Origin: Pseudomonas arsenicoxydans | GTDB taxonomy: Bacteria; Pseudomonadota; Gammaproteobacteria; Pseudomonadales; Pseudomonadaceae | NCBI RefSeq assembly: GCF_006438915.1 | Contig: NZ_RCZE01000004.1 | Span: 305,728 to 369,727 of the forward strand | Direction: 5' to 3' | Length of the DNA: 64,000 nt | Shown: piece after piece, positions 17,887 to 25,413 of the stretch | How the letters are laid out: every line of letters starts with the position of its first letter | How positions within the stretch are numbered: the first letter of the stretch is position 1 | Position numbers and translations under genes: made by a program | Notes under the pieces: model-generated | Seen by the model: only the letters and a program-made list of their open reading frames with translations | What the model was told of the DNA's origin: nothing | Databases searched by the model: none

Positions 17887-18367
17887 GTTCTTATCACCTT
17901 CAGTGCGGATTTATGGTTGATGAACGTACTTCGGTCTTTCAACGTATCCACAACTTCGTTCCACGGAACGGGCACACGCAATCCTCCACGGGATGAGTTG
18001 TCAGGTGATAAATGATGTTCAATCGGAGGGTCCTTAAGGCGACGCTCTTATCAAGACATCCTTCTCTTGATGCCCGGTCTCGGGCGAAACCTGATGTATT
18101 CAAAAAGTAATTCCATTTACCCGCTGGGCTCCTGATCTTTAAGTGTTGGTGCCTTGGGTTACGCACTCTAACGGCGTTTATGGCAGCTTTTCAGGTTGGC
18201 CGACACATTCCGTTACGAGTGAGCATAGTCAGCGGCTTTAAGGACGCAAGGCCACTAGTCGGCCAGTATTGAGGACAAAATCGGTTCAGCGGGGATGGAG
18301 GGGTGTAAGGCGGGAGATCATCGCGAGCGAGCTTGCTCGCGATGGCTTTTAACCAGGCACTACACCA
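17887..18367. other. 481-bp intergenic region upstream of PAS chemoreceptor
   Basis: No convincing gene on either strand. The right end holds a perfect short palindrome (18320-18343). The rest should include the promoter of the chemoreceptor gene; I see no clear sigma-28 (FliA) box. One stretch near 18233-18262 (GGACGCAAGGCCAC) recalls a c-di-GMP riboswitch piece but lacks the rest. Confidence 0.4.
18320..18343. repeat. Palindromic hairpin, solitary REP-like
   Basis: ATCGCGAGC and GCTCGCGAT pair around GAGCTT. It lies 25 bases beyond the stop of the OpuAC-type gene and may protect or end its mRNA. Confidence 0.55.
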
Positions 18368-19381
18368 TTACAAACTTGCACTCACCTTCGTGGCCACCTC
18401 CCCCGGCACCCAAGCCTTCCACACTTGCGGCTGCTCCCGCAAAAACGCCTGGGCCACCTCGCGCGGTGGCAGGCGTTTTTCGCTCATCTGCCCCAGCGTC
18501 TGGTTCAGCAGATCGATCGGCAAATCGACTTTTTCGAAGAACGACACAAGGTCCGGGTACTGCGCCTTGAACGGCGCCGACACGCCAATGGCCAGCCTGG
18601 CCGGCATCGAGCGCGTGCCTTTGGGATTGGGGTTGCTGGCATCGGCCAGGGTTTTCCAGGCGTCGGCGTCGAACGGTGGCTCGTCCAGTTTCACCAGTTT
18701 GAAACGACCCAGCAGCGGCGTCGGCGACCAGTAGTAGAACAGCACCGGTTTGCCACGACGGATCGATGAAGCGACTTCGGCATCCAGCGCCGCGCCAGAG
18801 CCGGTACGGAAGTTGACGTAGCTGGCGGTCAGGTCATACGCCTTGAGTTTCTGGCTATTGACGATCTCCGAGGTCCAACCGGTGGGGCTGTTGAGGAAGC
18901 GGCCACGGCTTGGGTCTTCCGGGTCGCGGAACACGTCCTTGTACTTGGCCAGGTCAGCCACGGATTTCAACTCTGGCGCCAGCGGCTTGATGCCACGTTC
19001 CGGGTCGCCCTTGATCACGTATTCCGGCACCCACCAGCCTTCGGTAGCGCCTTTGACCGTGTCGCCCAAACCAAACACCTTGCCCTCGACAGACGCCTTG
19101 ACCCACGCCGGACTGCGCCCCGCCCACTCTTCGCCAATCACTTGAATGTCATTTTTGGCCAACGCTGCTTCAAGGCTGACGGTGCTGCCCGGCAACGTAT
19201 CGGTGGGGTAGCCGTACCCTTTTTCGACGATCAATCGCAGGATTTCGGTGATCAAGCTACCGCTCTCCCAAGTGATGTCGCCGAAGTGGATGGCCGCAGC
19301 TTTTTCCGCTGCCGGAACCTGGCTGGCCATCAGGCTCAGCGCCAGCAGCGAACTGCCGAGCAGGGTTTTGATTGATCTCAT
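18368..19381 (-). CDS. OpuAC/ProX-type glycine-betaine-like ABC substrate-binding protein
   Basis: 337 residues. A signal peptide is visible (basic MRSIK, hydrophobic core, likely cleavage after VPAA near residue 25), then the mature protein starts AIHFGDITWESGSLITEIL. GYGYPTDTLPGSTVSLEAAL, IGEEWAGRSPAW and GEGWW-like ATEGWWVPEYVIK are typical of periplasmic quaternary-amine-binding proteins. No permease or ATPase gene is adjacent, so it is an orphan subunit. ATG at 19381 overlaps the sigma factor stop by four bases (ATGA), indicating coupled translation. Confidence 0.87.
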   Translation of the reverse strand: MRSIKTLLGSSLLALSLMASQVPAAEKAAAIHFGDITWESGSLITEILRLIVEKGYGYPTDTLPGSTVSLEAALAKNDIQVIGEEWAGRSPAWVKASVEGKVFGLGDTVKGATEGWWVPEYVIKGDPERGIKPLAPELKSVADLAKYKDVFRDPEDPSRGRFLNSPTGWTSEIVNSQKLKAYDLTASYVNFRTGSGAALDAEVASSIRRGKPVLFYYWSPTPLLGRFKLVKLDEPPFDADAWKTLADASNPNPKGTRSMPARLAIGVSAPFKAQYPDLVSFFEKVDLPIDLLNQTLGQMSEKRLPPREVAQAFLREQPQVWKAWVPGEVATKVSASL

Positions 19382-19911
19382 GCGGACCTCTGGTTCAAGG
19401 GTTGGTTGGCGCTGTGCTGGGCGCACAGTGCCTGGGAGCGGGTCATGTAAACGCTGACCGAACGCTGGGAAATGCCCAGTTCGGCGGCGATTTGTGGATA
19501 AGTGAGGCCGTCGACGCGCGACAACAGAAAGGTCGCCCTGACCTTTCCCGGCAAGCGCTCAAGGGTGCGGTCCAGGCTGTTCAGGGTTTGCGATAGCTGC
19601 AGCAAATCTTCAGGCGATGGGCCGCCAGTCAGGTCTGTATGCGGCAGCTGTTCGAGGTGCTGACGCTCCAGATCGCGGCGGCGCCAGAGCTCATAAACCC
19701 GTCGTCGGGCAATGGTGGTGAGCAACGCGCGCGGCTCACGAATAGGCGTCAGGCTGGGGGATTCGAGCAATTGCATGAAGGTGTCGGCGGCAATGTCTTC
19801 GACACTCGCGCCGGCTCCCAAATACTGGCGCAAGCGTGCGCACAGCCAGGGGTAATGAGCGCGGAACAATCCGCCCACGTGGTTTCGATGGGAGTCGTCG
19901 GTGCCGGACAT
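19378..19911 (-). CDS. FecI-like ECF sigma factor
   Basis: 177 residues, normal for an iron-starvation-type ECF sigma factor. Region 2 spans residues about 10-80 (FRAHYPWLCARLRQYLG, ADTFMQLLES, ALLTTIARRRVYELWRRRD), region 4 about 118-170 (LPGKVRATFLLSRVDGLTYPQIAAELGISQRSVSVYM). No FecR anti-sigma or TonB receptor gene is near. It overlaps the OpuAC-type gene by four bases and follows the PhnD-like gene by 117 bp on the same strand. What activates it is unknown. Confidence 0.87.
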   Translation of the reverse strand: MSGTDDSHRNHVGGLFRAHYPWLCARLRQYLGAGASVEDIAADTFMQLLESPSLTPIREPRALLTTIARRRVYELWRRRDLERQHLEQLPHTDLTGGPSPEDLLQLSQTLNSLDRTLERLPGKVRATFLLSRVDGLTYPQIAAELGISQRSVSVYMTRSQALCAQHSANQPLNQRSA

Positions 19912-20028
19912 AGAGGCTCCAAGGGTTAGGGGTCGCTGAATGTCCGGTGATCCGGTGGCGCGATCCTAACAAGGAGCCTTATTCTTTAATAATACTTAAA
20001 AAGCATTTTTATATTCTATCTGGCAATT

Positions 20029-20820
20029 TCAGCGCAAACGACCGTAGCCGAGATTTTCCGCCTCTCGCTCATAGTCGAGGACGATCTGATAATCGCTTTC
20101 GCTGGCAGGCAGCACTTCTTTCAGCCCGAGGATTTCGGCCACGTCGGGCAATTCGTTCAAGGTCTGATTCATCACTTCCAGCAGGTGCTCAGCCTGTTCA
20201 TCGCTCGTCCCCGCGGCCGAGATGTACGGCAAGGTCGGACTGAACGCGCTGCGGGTAACGACGCGCAGGCCGGCGACTTCTTCGCGGGCGTGTTGCGCCA
20301 GATAGGCAAAGGTCACGGTGTCGATGGCCGCCAGATCTGCGTGATCTTCACGCAGCCAGCGCAGGCTTTCGCGGTGGCTGGCGCTGATGGCGACACTGGC
20401 AAAGAACTGACCGTCGCGATGCAGCGGCGCCAATCGATGGCGCAGCAGATTCATGCCGCTGTTGGAGTCTTCGCCATTGATCACGCCACGGCTGTCGCGA
20501 AAGTCGACCAAGGTCCGCCGCGGATCATCGGCGCGACTCAGCAGCAGGCTGCAATGGCTGCCAGCGGTGCTGTCCGGCAGCTCATAGCGCGGCCGCCCGA
20601 TCACCCGGACCTGACCGCGCAATGCCGTCATCAGCGGGTAGCCGCAGGTTTGGGTCAGCAACAGGTGCGGGGAGCGCCAGAGGTCTGTCAGTGACAGGTC
20701 ACTGGCATCGAGGCGATCGCTGGGAAACCGTTCGAGAATGCGCGTCAGCCAGCGTTCGTTGGCCTGATGGATGGGCTCGGGGGCGACGTACATCAGGAGT
20801 TCGGCAAGGTGTTGTGTCAT
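20029..20820 (-). CDS. PhnD-like substrate-binding-domain protein without signal peptide
   Basis: 263 residues. The family pattern of phosphate/phosphonate-binding proteins is seen in LLLTQTCGYPLMTALRG, FRDSRGVINGEDSNSGMNLLRH, ASHRESLRWLREDHADLAAIDTVTFAYL and SPTLPYISAAGTSDEQAEHLLEVM. The start at 20820 has GGGAAG upstream; a longer open frame upstream runs through a REPIN and is not real. From this start there is no signal peptide, so the protein should be cytoplasmic. Ligand unknown; it precedes the sigma factor gene. Confidence 0.8.
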   Translation of the reverse strand: MTQHLAELLMYVAPEPIHQANERWLTRILERFPSDRLDASDLSLTDLWRSPHLLLTQTCGYPLMTALRGQVRVIGRPRYELPDSTAGSHCSLLLSRADDPRRTLVDFRDSRGVINGEDSNSGMNLLRHRLAPLHRDGQFFASVAISASHRESLRWLREDHADLAAIDTVTFAYLAQHAREEVAGLRVVTRSAFSPTLPYISAAGTSDEQAEHLLEVMNQTLNELPDVAEILGLKEVLPASESDYQIVLDYEREAENLGYGRLR

Positions 20821-20848
20821 CGAAATCTTCCCGGCGATATCAGTCAAA

Positions 20849-20938
20849 TGTGGGAGCGGGCTTGCTCGCGAAGGGGCCGTCAAATCCAGCATTGATATTG
20901 ACTGACACTCCGCTTTCGCGAGCAAGCCCGCTCCCACA
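20849..20938. repeat. REPIN, type A
   Basis: Inverted REP cores between the desaturase gene and the downstream PhnD-like gene. Confidence 0.9.
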
Positions 20939-20963
20939 GGGGATTTGGGGGTGATCCAAAAAA

Positions 20964-21905
20964 TCAGTGAAACGGATGCTGTGGGCTGTCGATGGCTTTG
21001 ATTCCGTGCTCGCGCCACAACTGACCATAACCCTGCACGAGAAACCCGCCACTGCGCGCGATCCATTGTTCGCGACGTGCGTGATAAGCACGCGGCAAGT
21101 CGTACCACGCCAGCCCCGGCAAGTCGTGATGCACCAGGTGAAAGTTGAGATTCAGGAACAGCCAGCGCCATGGCCATCCGGCTTCATTGAGCACGGTCCG
21201 TTGTTCGAATTGCGCGTGCGGACGATGTTCATAGTAGGAGCGAATCATCGCAATCGACAGCGCCGGCACGCTGATCAGCAGCAGGTAATGCCACACCGGC
21301 AATACGCTGTAGCGGGCGATGAACACCAGCATCAGCAAGGTCAGTGTGCCGTGGGTCAGCCACATCAGCCAGGCCTGGCGCTCACCGTTGACCAACCGCT
21401 GCAGTTGTTCTTTCGCCAGTGCCAGCAAGGCCAGCGGAGCGCCGATCATGAAACGCCCGATCACGGTTTTGTTCAGCCAGTGCAGGCCCTGTTCGAACAG
21501 CGAACTGCCCTGCCACTGCTCGACGCTCAAGTAACGGCTTTCCGGGTCGCGACCAGGAATGGTCAGGTCTTCGTCCCGGTGATGCAGCAGATGGCTGTCG
21601 CGGTACAGGGTGTAGGGATACCAAACGGCGAACGGCGCGTAGCCGAGGATTTTGTTCAGCGATGTCCAGCGGGTGGGGTGGCCGTGCAGCAATTCGTGCT
21701 GTACCGACAACCACAGCACCACCAGTGGAATCAGCAACACTGTGCTCCACCAAACACCCAGCCAATCACTCGCCAGAACAATACTGAACCAGCCGCCATA
21801 TACGCCGATTATCAACAGCCAAGTGGGCCATTCGGTGCGGGCCGTCAGGCGTTGACGCAGGGTGTCGATTTCTTCTCGGTGGGCGCTATCGAAGTAATGG
21901 GGCAT
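20964..21905 (-). CDS. Membrane fatty acid desaturase family protein
   Basis: About 313 residues. The three histidine boxes of the di-iron desaturase superfamily are HELLHGH, HLLHHRDED and HLVHHDLPG, with hydrophobic helices between them. Such enzymes introduce double bonds or hydroxyls in acyl chains or related lipids at the inner membrane; the substrate is unknown. The start MPHYFDSA at 21905 is preferred; an in-frame ATG at 21944 would add 13 residues and cannot be excluded. It is probably monocistronic. Confidence 0.83.
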   Translation of the reverse strand: MPHYFDSAHREEIDTLRQRLTARTEWPTWLLIIGVYGGWFSIVLASDWLGVWWSTVLLIPLVVLWLSVQHELLHGHPTRWTSLNKILGYAPFAVWYPYTLYRDSHLLHHRDEDLTIPGRDPESRYLSVEQWQGSSLFEQGLHWLNKTVIGRFMIGAPLALLALAKEQLQRLVNGERQAWLMWLTHGTLTLLMLVFIARYSVLPVWHYLLLISVPALSIAMIRSYYEHRPHAQFEQRTVLNEAGWPWRWLFLNLNFHLVHHDLPGLAWYDLPRAYHARREQWIARSGGFLVQGYGQLWREHGIKAIDSPQHPFH

Positions 21906-22029
21906 GGCGTTGCTCAGATCGGAGACCAGTCCCCTTCTGTGCATTGGCCTTGGGAAATCTTGCAGATTATTTGGTTATTTCGTTAGACATGCAGCAGGAG
22001 CCCGATTGCCGGGCTCCCTTGTCGCGGGA

Positions 22030-22140
22030 TCAATGACCGAACACATCCACCTTCTTGGCCTTCTTGTCCGCGCGCTTTTCATCGGCGGTTTTCGCCGGCT
22101 TTTTCTTCGCTGCTTTCTTTGAATCCATGCCTTTGGCCAT
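22030..22140 (-). CDS. Lysine-rich 36-residue protein
   Basis: MAKGMDSKKAAKKKPAKTAD begins a peptide with 12 lysines and one arginine among 36 residues, ending KKVDVFGH. GGAG lies eight bases before the ATG. The composition recalls AlgP-like or histone-like tails that bind nucleic acid or anionic surfaces, but no function is known. It is divergent from the acetyltransferase gene. Confidence 0.62.
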   Translation of the reverse strand: MAKGMDSKKAAKKKPAKTADEKRADKKAKKVDVFGH

Positions 22141-22243
22141 GATACGTACTCCACTCATACGGGATGTGAGATCAGGTATACACCTATCGCTACGCGCACG
22201 TTCTTTTATAATCGCCCGCTTTGCACACCGACAGTCCAGACCC

Positions 22244-22660
22244 ATGCCCGACACCCAGTACACCCTGCTCGACGAGCCGTTATGGCCGCTGATGAATAAG
22301 TTTTATCGCGCGCACCAATCACCGATGAAAGCCGTGCGCGACGCTCGGTTATGGGTGGCCAGACGTAATGAGATTGTGGCGGCGCTGTGCTTGCGACCGG
22401 TGGCGGGCGGGCATTGGTTGACGGGGTTGTTTGTCGACCCGGCCTGTCGCGAACAGGGGGTTGCTGGCGAGTTGATCGCGGCGGCAGTCAAGGACCTCGA
22501 CCTCCCGGTGTGGCTGTTTTGCCATCCGGATTTGCGTGGCTTTTATGAACGTCGCGGCTTTGCCTTCGATCCGCAGATGCCGTACGCCATGGTGGAGCGG
22601 TTGAGCCGCTATGCGCGCAGCAAGCCGATGATTGCGATGGGGTTGGAGCCGACCCGATAA
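22244..22660 (+). CDS. GNAT-family N-acetyltransferase
   Basis: 138 residues, a compact GNAT protein. The acetyl-CoA motif is LFVDPACREQGVAGELIAAAV, followed by VWLFCHPDLRGFYERRGFAFD. The ATG at 22244 gives the normal family start; a much longer frame upstream overlaps the lysine-rich gene and is not supported. TATAAT at 22206-22211 may be its -10 box. Acceptor unknown. Confidence 0.82.
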   Translation: MPDTQYTLLDEPLWPLMNKFYRAHQSPMKAVRDARLWVARRNEIVAALCLRPVAGGHWLTGLFVDPACREQGVAGELIAAAVKDLDLPVWLFCHPDLRGFYERRGFAFDPQMPYAMVERLSRYARSKPMIAMGLEPTR

Positions 22661-22686
22661 AGCCCGACAGACCTGTGGAGATCCCT

Positions 22687-22791
22687 TGTGGGAGCGGGCT
22701 TGCTCGCGAATTCGGTCTGACATTCAACATTGATGCTGGCTGATCCACCGCCTTCGCGAGCAAGTCGAATCGTCGCACCGCCGCTCCCACA
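22687..22791. repeat. REPIN, type A with inserted variant arm
   Basis: The left arm is a normal type A core. In the right arm the core is interrupted by TCGAATCGTCGCACCG between GCGAGCAAG and CCGCTCCCAC. The same insertion occurs in the REPINs at 34053 and 49084. Confidence 0.85.
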
Positions 22792-22808
22792 TTGGTCCTG
22801 CGGTGTGT

Positions 22809-23348
22809 TCAGTCGTCAGCGTTCGGATCAATGTCCGGGAACATGACTTCAGTAAACCCGAACTTGCTGAAGTCGGTAATGCGCGACGGGTACAAACGGC
22901 CGATCAGGTGATCGCATTCATGCTGCACCACCCGAGCATGGAAGCCTGAGGCGATGCGCACGATGGGCTGGCCCTTGGGGTCGACGCCTTCGTAGCGAAT
23001 CTGCTGGTAGCGATCCACGGCGCCGCGCAGGCCCGGCACGGACAGGCAACCTTCAAACCCCTCCTCTAGCGTCGGACTCAACGGCGTGATCAGCGGATTG
23101 ATCAGGATGGTTTGCGGCACCGCCTCGGCGTCCGGGTAACGTTCACTGTGCTCGAAACCGAAGATCACCAGTTGCAGGTCGACACCGATCTGCGGCGCCG
23201 CCAGGCCCACGCCGCCGACGCTTTCCATGGTCTGGAACATGTCGTCGATCAATTGCCACAACTCGGGGCTGTCGAACATTTCGGCCGGTACCGGCGGGGC
23301 AACGCGCAGCAGGCGTTCATCGCCCATTTTCAGAATTTCACGGATCAT
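22809..23348 (-). CDS. def: Peptide deformylase
   Basis: 179 residues. All three metal-site motifs are present: [10 protein letters not shown] near residue 47, EGCLSVPG near 98 and QHECDHLIG near 142, supplying the cysteine and two histidines that hold iron and the catalytic glutamate. It removes the N-formyl group from nascent proteins. This is likely a second deformylase, since the housekeeping copy usually pairs with fmt, which is absent here. It overlaps the preceding membrane-protein gene by four bases. Confidence 0.9.
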   Translation of the reverse strand: MIREILKMGDERLLRVAPPVPAEMFDSPELWQLIDDMFQTMESVGGVGLAAPQIGVDLQLVIFGFEHSERYPDAEAVPQTILINPLITPLSPTLEEGFEGCLSVPGLRGAVDRYQQIRYEGVDPKGQPIVRIASGFHARVVQHECDHLIGRLYPSRITDFSKFGFTEVMFPDIDPNADD

Positions 23349-24304
23349 TTGATGACTTCGTCAGTGGAGGGATCGAGCGAGTGATCGCGCCCCAATCCCG
23401 AAACGTGGTGTTTTTCATAGTCATGGCCGTGTTCGCCAGGGACCTTCTCGCCGGGGTCCTTGCCTTCGCTCGACATGTGCTCGATCACCGCATTCATCTC
23501 CGCGCCGAGCAAAAGCACCGCGGCAGAAATGTAGAAGTACAGCAACAACACGATGATCGCGCCGATACTGCCATACATGGCGTTGTAGTTGGCGAACTCC
23601 TTGACGTACAGACCGAAGCCCACAGAAGCACAGATCCACACCACCACCGCCAGCACCGACCCCGGCGTGATAAAGCGAAACTCCTGTTTGACGTCGGGCA
23701 TGACGTAATAAATCACGGCCACCGCGACCATCAACAGAATCACCACCACCGGCCAGCGCACGATCGTCCAGAGCGTCACGATAAAGTCTTCGAGACCGAC
23801 TTGCGCGGCGATCCAGCCCATCACCTGCGGGCCGAGCACCATCAGCGCGGCGGCGACCAGCAGCATCCCGGCGATGCCGACGGTGTAGATGATCGACAGC
23901 GGAAAACGCTTCCACGCCGGCCGGCCTTCGACCACATCGTAGGCCGCGTTCATTGCGCTCATCATCAGCCGCACACCGGCGGAGGCGGTGTACAGCGCAA
24001 TCACGATACCCACCGAGAGCAAGCCACCCTTGGATTGCTGGAGCTGGTCAATCACCGGGTTGACCTGTTCCAGCGCCTGGGGCGGCAAGACCAGTTCCGA
24101 TTGCAGGCGCAGCCAGGAGAAAAAGTCCGGCAGGTGCAGGAAACCGATCAGGGCAATCAGGAACAGAATGAAGGGGAACAGCGAGAACAACATCTGATAG
24201 GCCAGCGCCGAGGCATAGGTCGACATTTCATCGTCGATGAACTCGGTGACCGTGCGCACCATCACTCGGTGCAGGGGCAGGCCTTTCATGTCCGGGAAAA
24301 TCAT
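23345..24304 (-). CDS. YihY/BrkB-family inner-membrane protein
   Basis: 319 residues with about six hydrophobic segments. Family patterns include [20 protein letters not shown] near residue 27, [20 protein letters not shown], and [43 protein letters not shown]; the C-terminal tail is hydrophilic. The role of this family is unclear (once mis-named ribonuclease BN). AAGGAGA marks the start at 24304. Its stop overlaps the def start (ATGA), so def is translationally coupled to it. Confidence 0.88.
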   Translation of the reverse strand: MIFPDMKGLPLHRVMVRTVTEFIDDEMSTYASALAYQMLFSLFPFILFLIALIGFLHLPDFFSWLRLQSELVLPPQALEQVNPVIDQLQQSKGGLLSVGIVIALYTASAGVRLMMSAMNAAYDVVEGRPAWKRFPLSIIYTVGIAGMLLVAAALMVLGPQVMGWIAAQVGLEDFIVTLWTIVRWPVVVILLMVAVAVIYYVMPDVKQEFRFITPGSVLAVVVWICASVGFGLYVKEFANYNAMYGSIGAIIVLLLYFYISAAVLLLGAEMNAVIEHMSSEGKDPGEKVPGEHGHDYEKHHVSGLGRDHSLDPSTDEVIK

Positions 24305-24426
24305 TAGCGTCTCCTTTCGCCGCAAGATTGGGGTTGAAGTCGTGGCGACTCAGGGGGCCGTTTGCTACATCAAAGTAGCCTACTTGGCGACTTTGAAACA
24401 ATTTCCGCGCTCAAGTTCAGGCTGAC

Positions 24427-24454
24427 ACAAAAACGGCCATCCGTGGATGGCCGT
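24427..24454 (-). terminator. Rho-independent terminator of csbD
   Basis: ACGGCCATCC pairs with GGATGGCCGT around a two-base loop; on the minus strand the hairpin is followed by TTTTTG. Confidence 0.85.
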
Positions 24455-24478
24455 TCCTGATCATCGTCAAAGGCCGAA

Positions 24479-24670
24479 TCAAGCCTTGTCGACGCCTTTC
24501 TTGATGGCATCTTTGGCTTTGCCCACGGCTTGCTGAGCTTCGCCTTTCTTTTCCTGCACTTTGCCTTCAGCTTGCAGTTTGGTGTTGTCAGTCGCCTTGC
24601 CGACACCTTGCTTGACGTTGCCGACGGCTTCGTTGGCCATGCCTTTTACTTTATCGCCAGTGCTGCTCAT
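24479..24670 (-). CDS. CsbD-family stress protein
   Basis: 63 residues with the family's repeated charged pattern: DKVKGMANEAVGNVKQGVGKAT then GKVQEKKGEAQQAVGKAKDAI. CsbD proteins are small, helical, cytoplasmic and usually induced by general stress or osmotic shock; biochemical function unknown. AGGAGA lies upstream of the ATG and a strong terminator follows, so it is monocistronic. Confidence 0.9.
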   Translation of the reverse strand: MSSTGDKVKGMANEAVGNVKQGVGKATDNTKLQAEGKVQEKKGEAQQAVGKAKDAIKKGVDKA

Positions 24671-24870
24671 GGTGTTTCTCCTGTGAACAAATCAATGAGA
24701 AAAGTCGTTACACAAAGATTGACCGGGAGCGTTTGCAGGGAGTTTCATTTATTTTGTACGGCACATTTCGTCGATCTTGGCAGGTTGGGCTTTATGTTTG
24801 CCGACCAACCCCCGAGAATGCGCAACGTATTCAGGCCATGGCGCTGAAGATCCAATCCCGTAGGAATGTT

Positions 24871-25248
24871 ATGAAACTCGATAAAAAGCAGGCCATTGCC
24901 CGCAGAAACCAGGAACTTGGCGGTGCCGTGCTTGGCGTCAACAACTGCCATTTCACCGAATTGAACCGCAACCGCAACATCTGGTGGTTCGATATCCCGG
25001 TCGCGCGCCTGGCCATTGGTCAGTACGAATGGGTTCACTTGCTGATGCACACACCGGACACCGACGAGCTGCTGCACCTCAAAGTGCCGACCGTGTTCCT
25101 GCGAGAGAAGCTTGAAGGCCTGGTGGTGCGCAATGAAGGCAAGCGTAAAGCGGCCTTGAGCCTGGAGCTGAGTGCCGACAAAGATTCGTATCTGCAGGAC
25201 ATGCGCCCGGCGGGTACCAACGTCAATTTCGCGCCGTTCCGCCTATAA
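24871..25248 (+). CDS. Conserved hypothetical protein
   Basis: 125 residues, not recognised. It starts MKLDKKQAIARRNQELGGAV, has a central VARLAIGQYEWVHLLMHTPDT, and ends MRPAGTNVNFAPFRL. It is soluble, mixed in charge and has no signal peptide. AGGAA supports the ATG at 24871; an in-frame ATG at 24838 is an alternative. It is divergent from csbD and followed by a REPIN. Confidence 0.7.
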   Translation: MKLDKKQAIARRNQELGGAVLGVNNCHFTELNRNRNIWWFDIPVARLAIGQYEWVHLLMHTPDTDELLHLKVPTVFLREKLEGLVVRNEGKRKAALSLELSADKDSYLQDMRPAGTNVNFAPFRL

Positions 25249-25258
25249 GAGCTAAGAG

Positions 25259-25345
25259 CTTCGCGAGCAAGCCCGCTCCCACATTTAACCGAGTTCTTCC
25301 TGACAGAATGCGATCGAATGTGGGAGCGGGCTTGCTCGCGAAGGC
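25259..25345. repeat. REPIN, type A
   Basis: Inverted REP cores in the outward orientation, between the hypothetical gene and fadD1. Confidence 0.9.
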
Positions 25346-25379
25346 GGCCTGACAGGCGATAAAGATCTGTCAGAAGAGC

Positions 25380-25410
25380 AAAAAAAGCCCCGCATCCGCG
25401 GGGCTTTTTG
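25380..25410. terminator. Bidirectional terminator after fadD1
   Basis: AGCCCCGC and GCGGGGCT pair around a four-base loop, with an A-run on the left and a T-run on the right, so it can end transcripts from both directions. Confidence 0.88.
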
Positions 25411-25413
25411 TTG

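Noticed and set aside
18180..18265. c-di-GMP-riboswitch-like fragment
   Set aside because: Only a GGACGCAAGGCC stretch resembles the motif; the GGCAAACC-type arm and the P1 helix are missing, and no plus-strand gene follows.
20821..21177. N-terminal extension of the PhnD-like frame through the REPIN
   Set aside because: The extension translates REP sequence and overlaps the desaturase gene; a good ribosome site stands before 20820.
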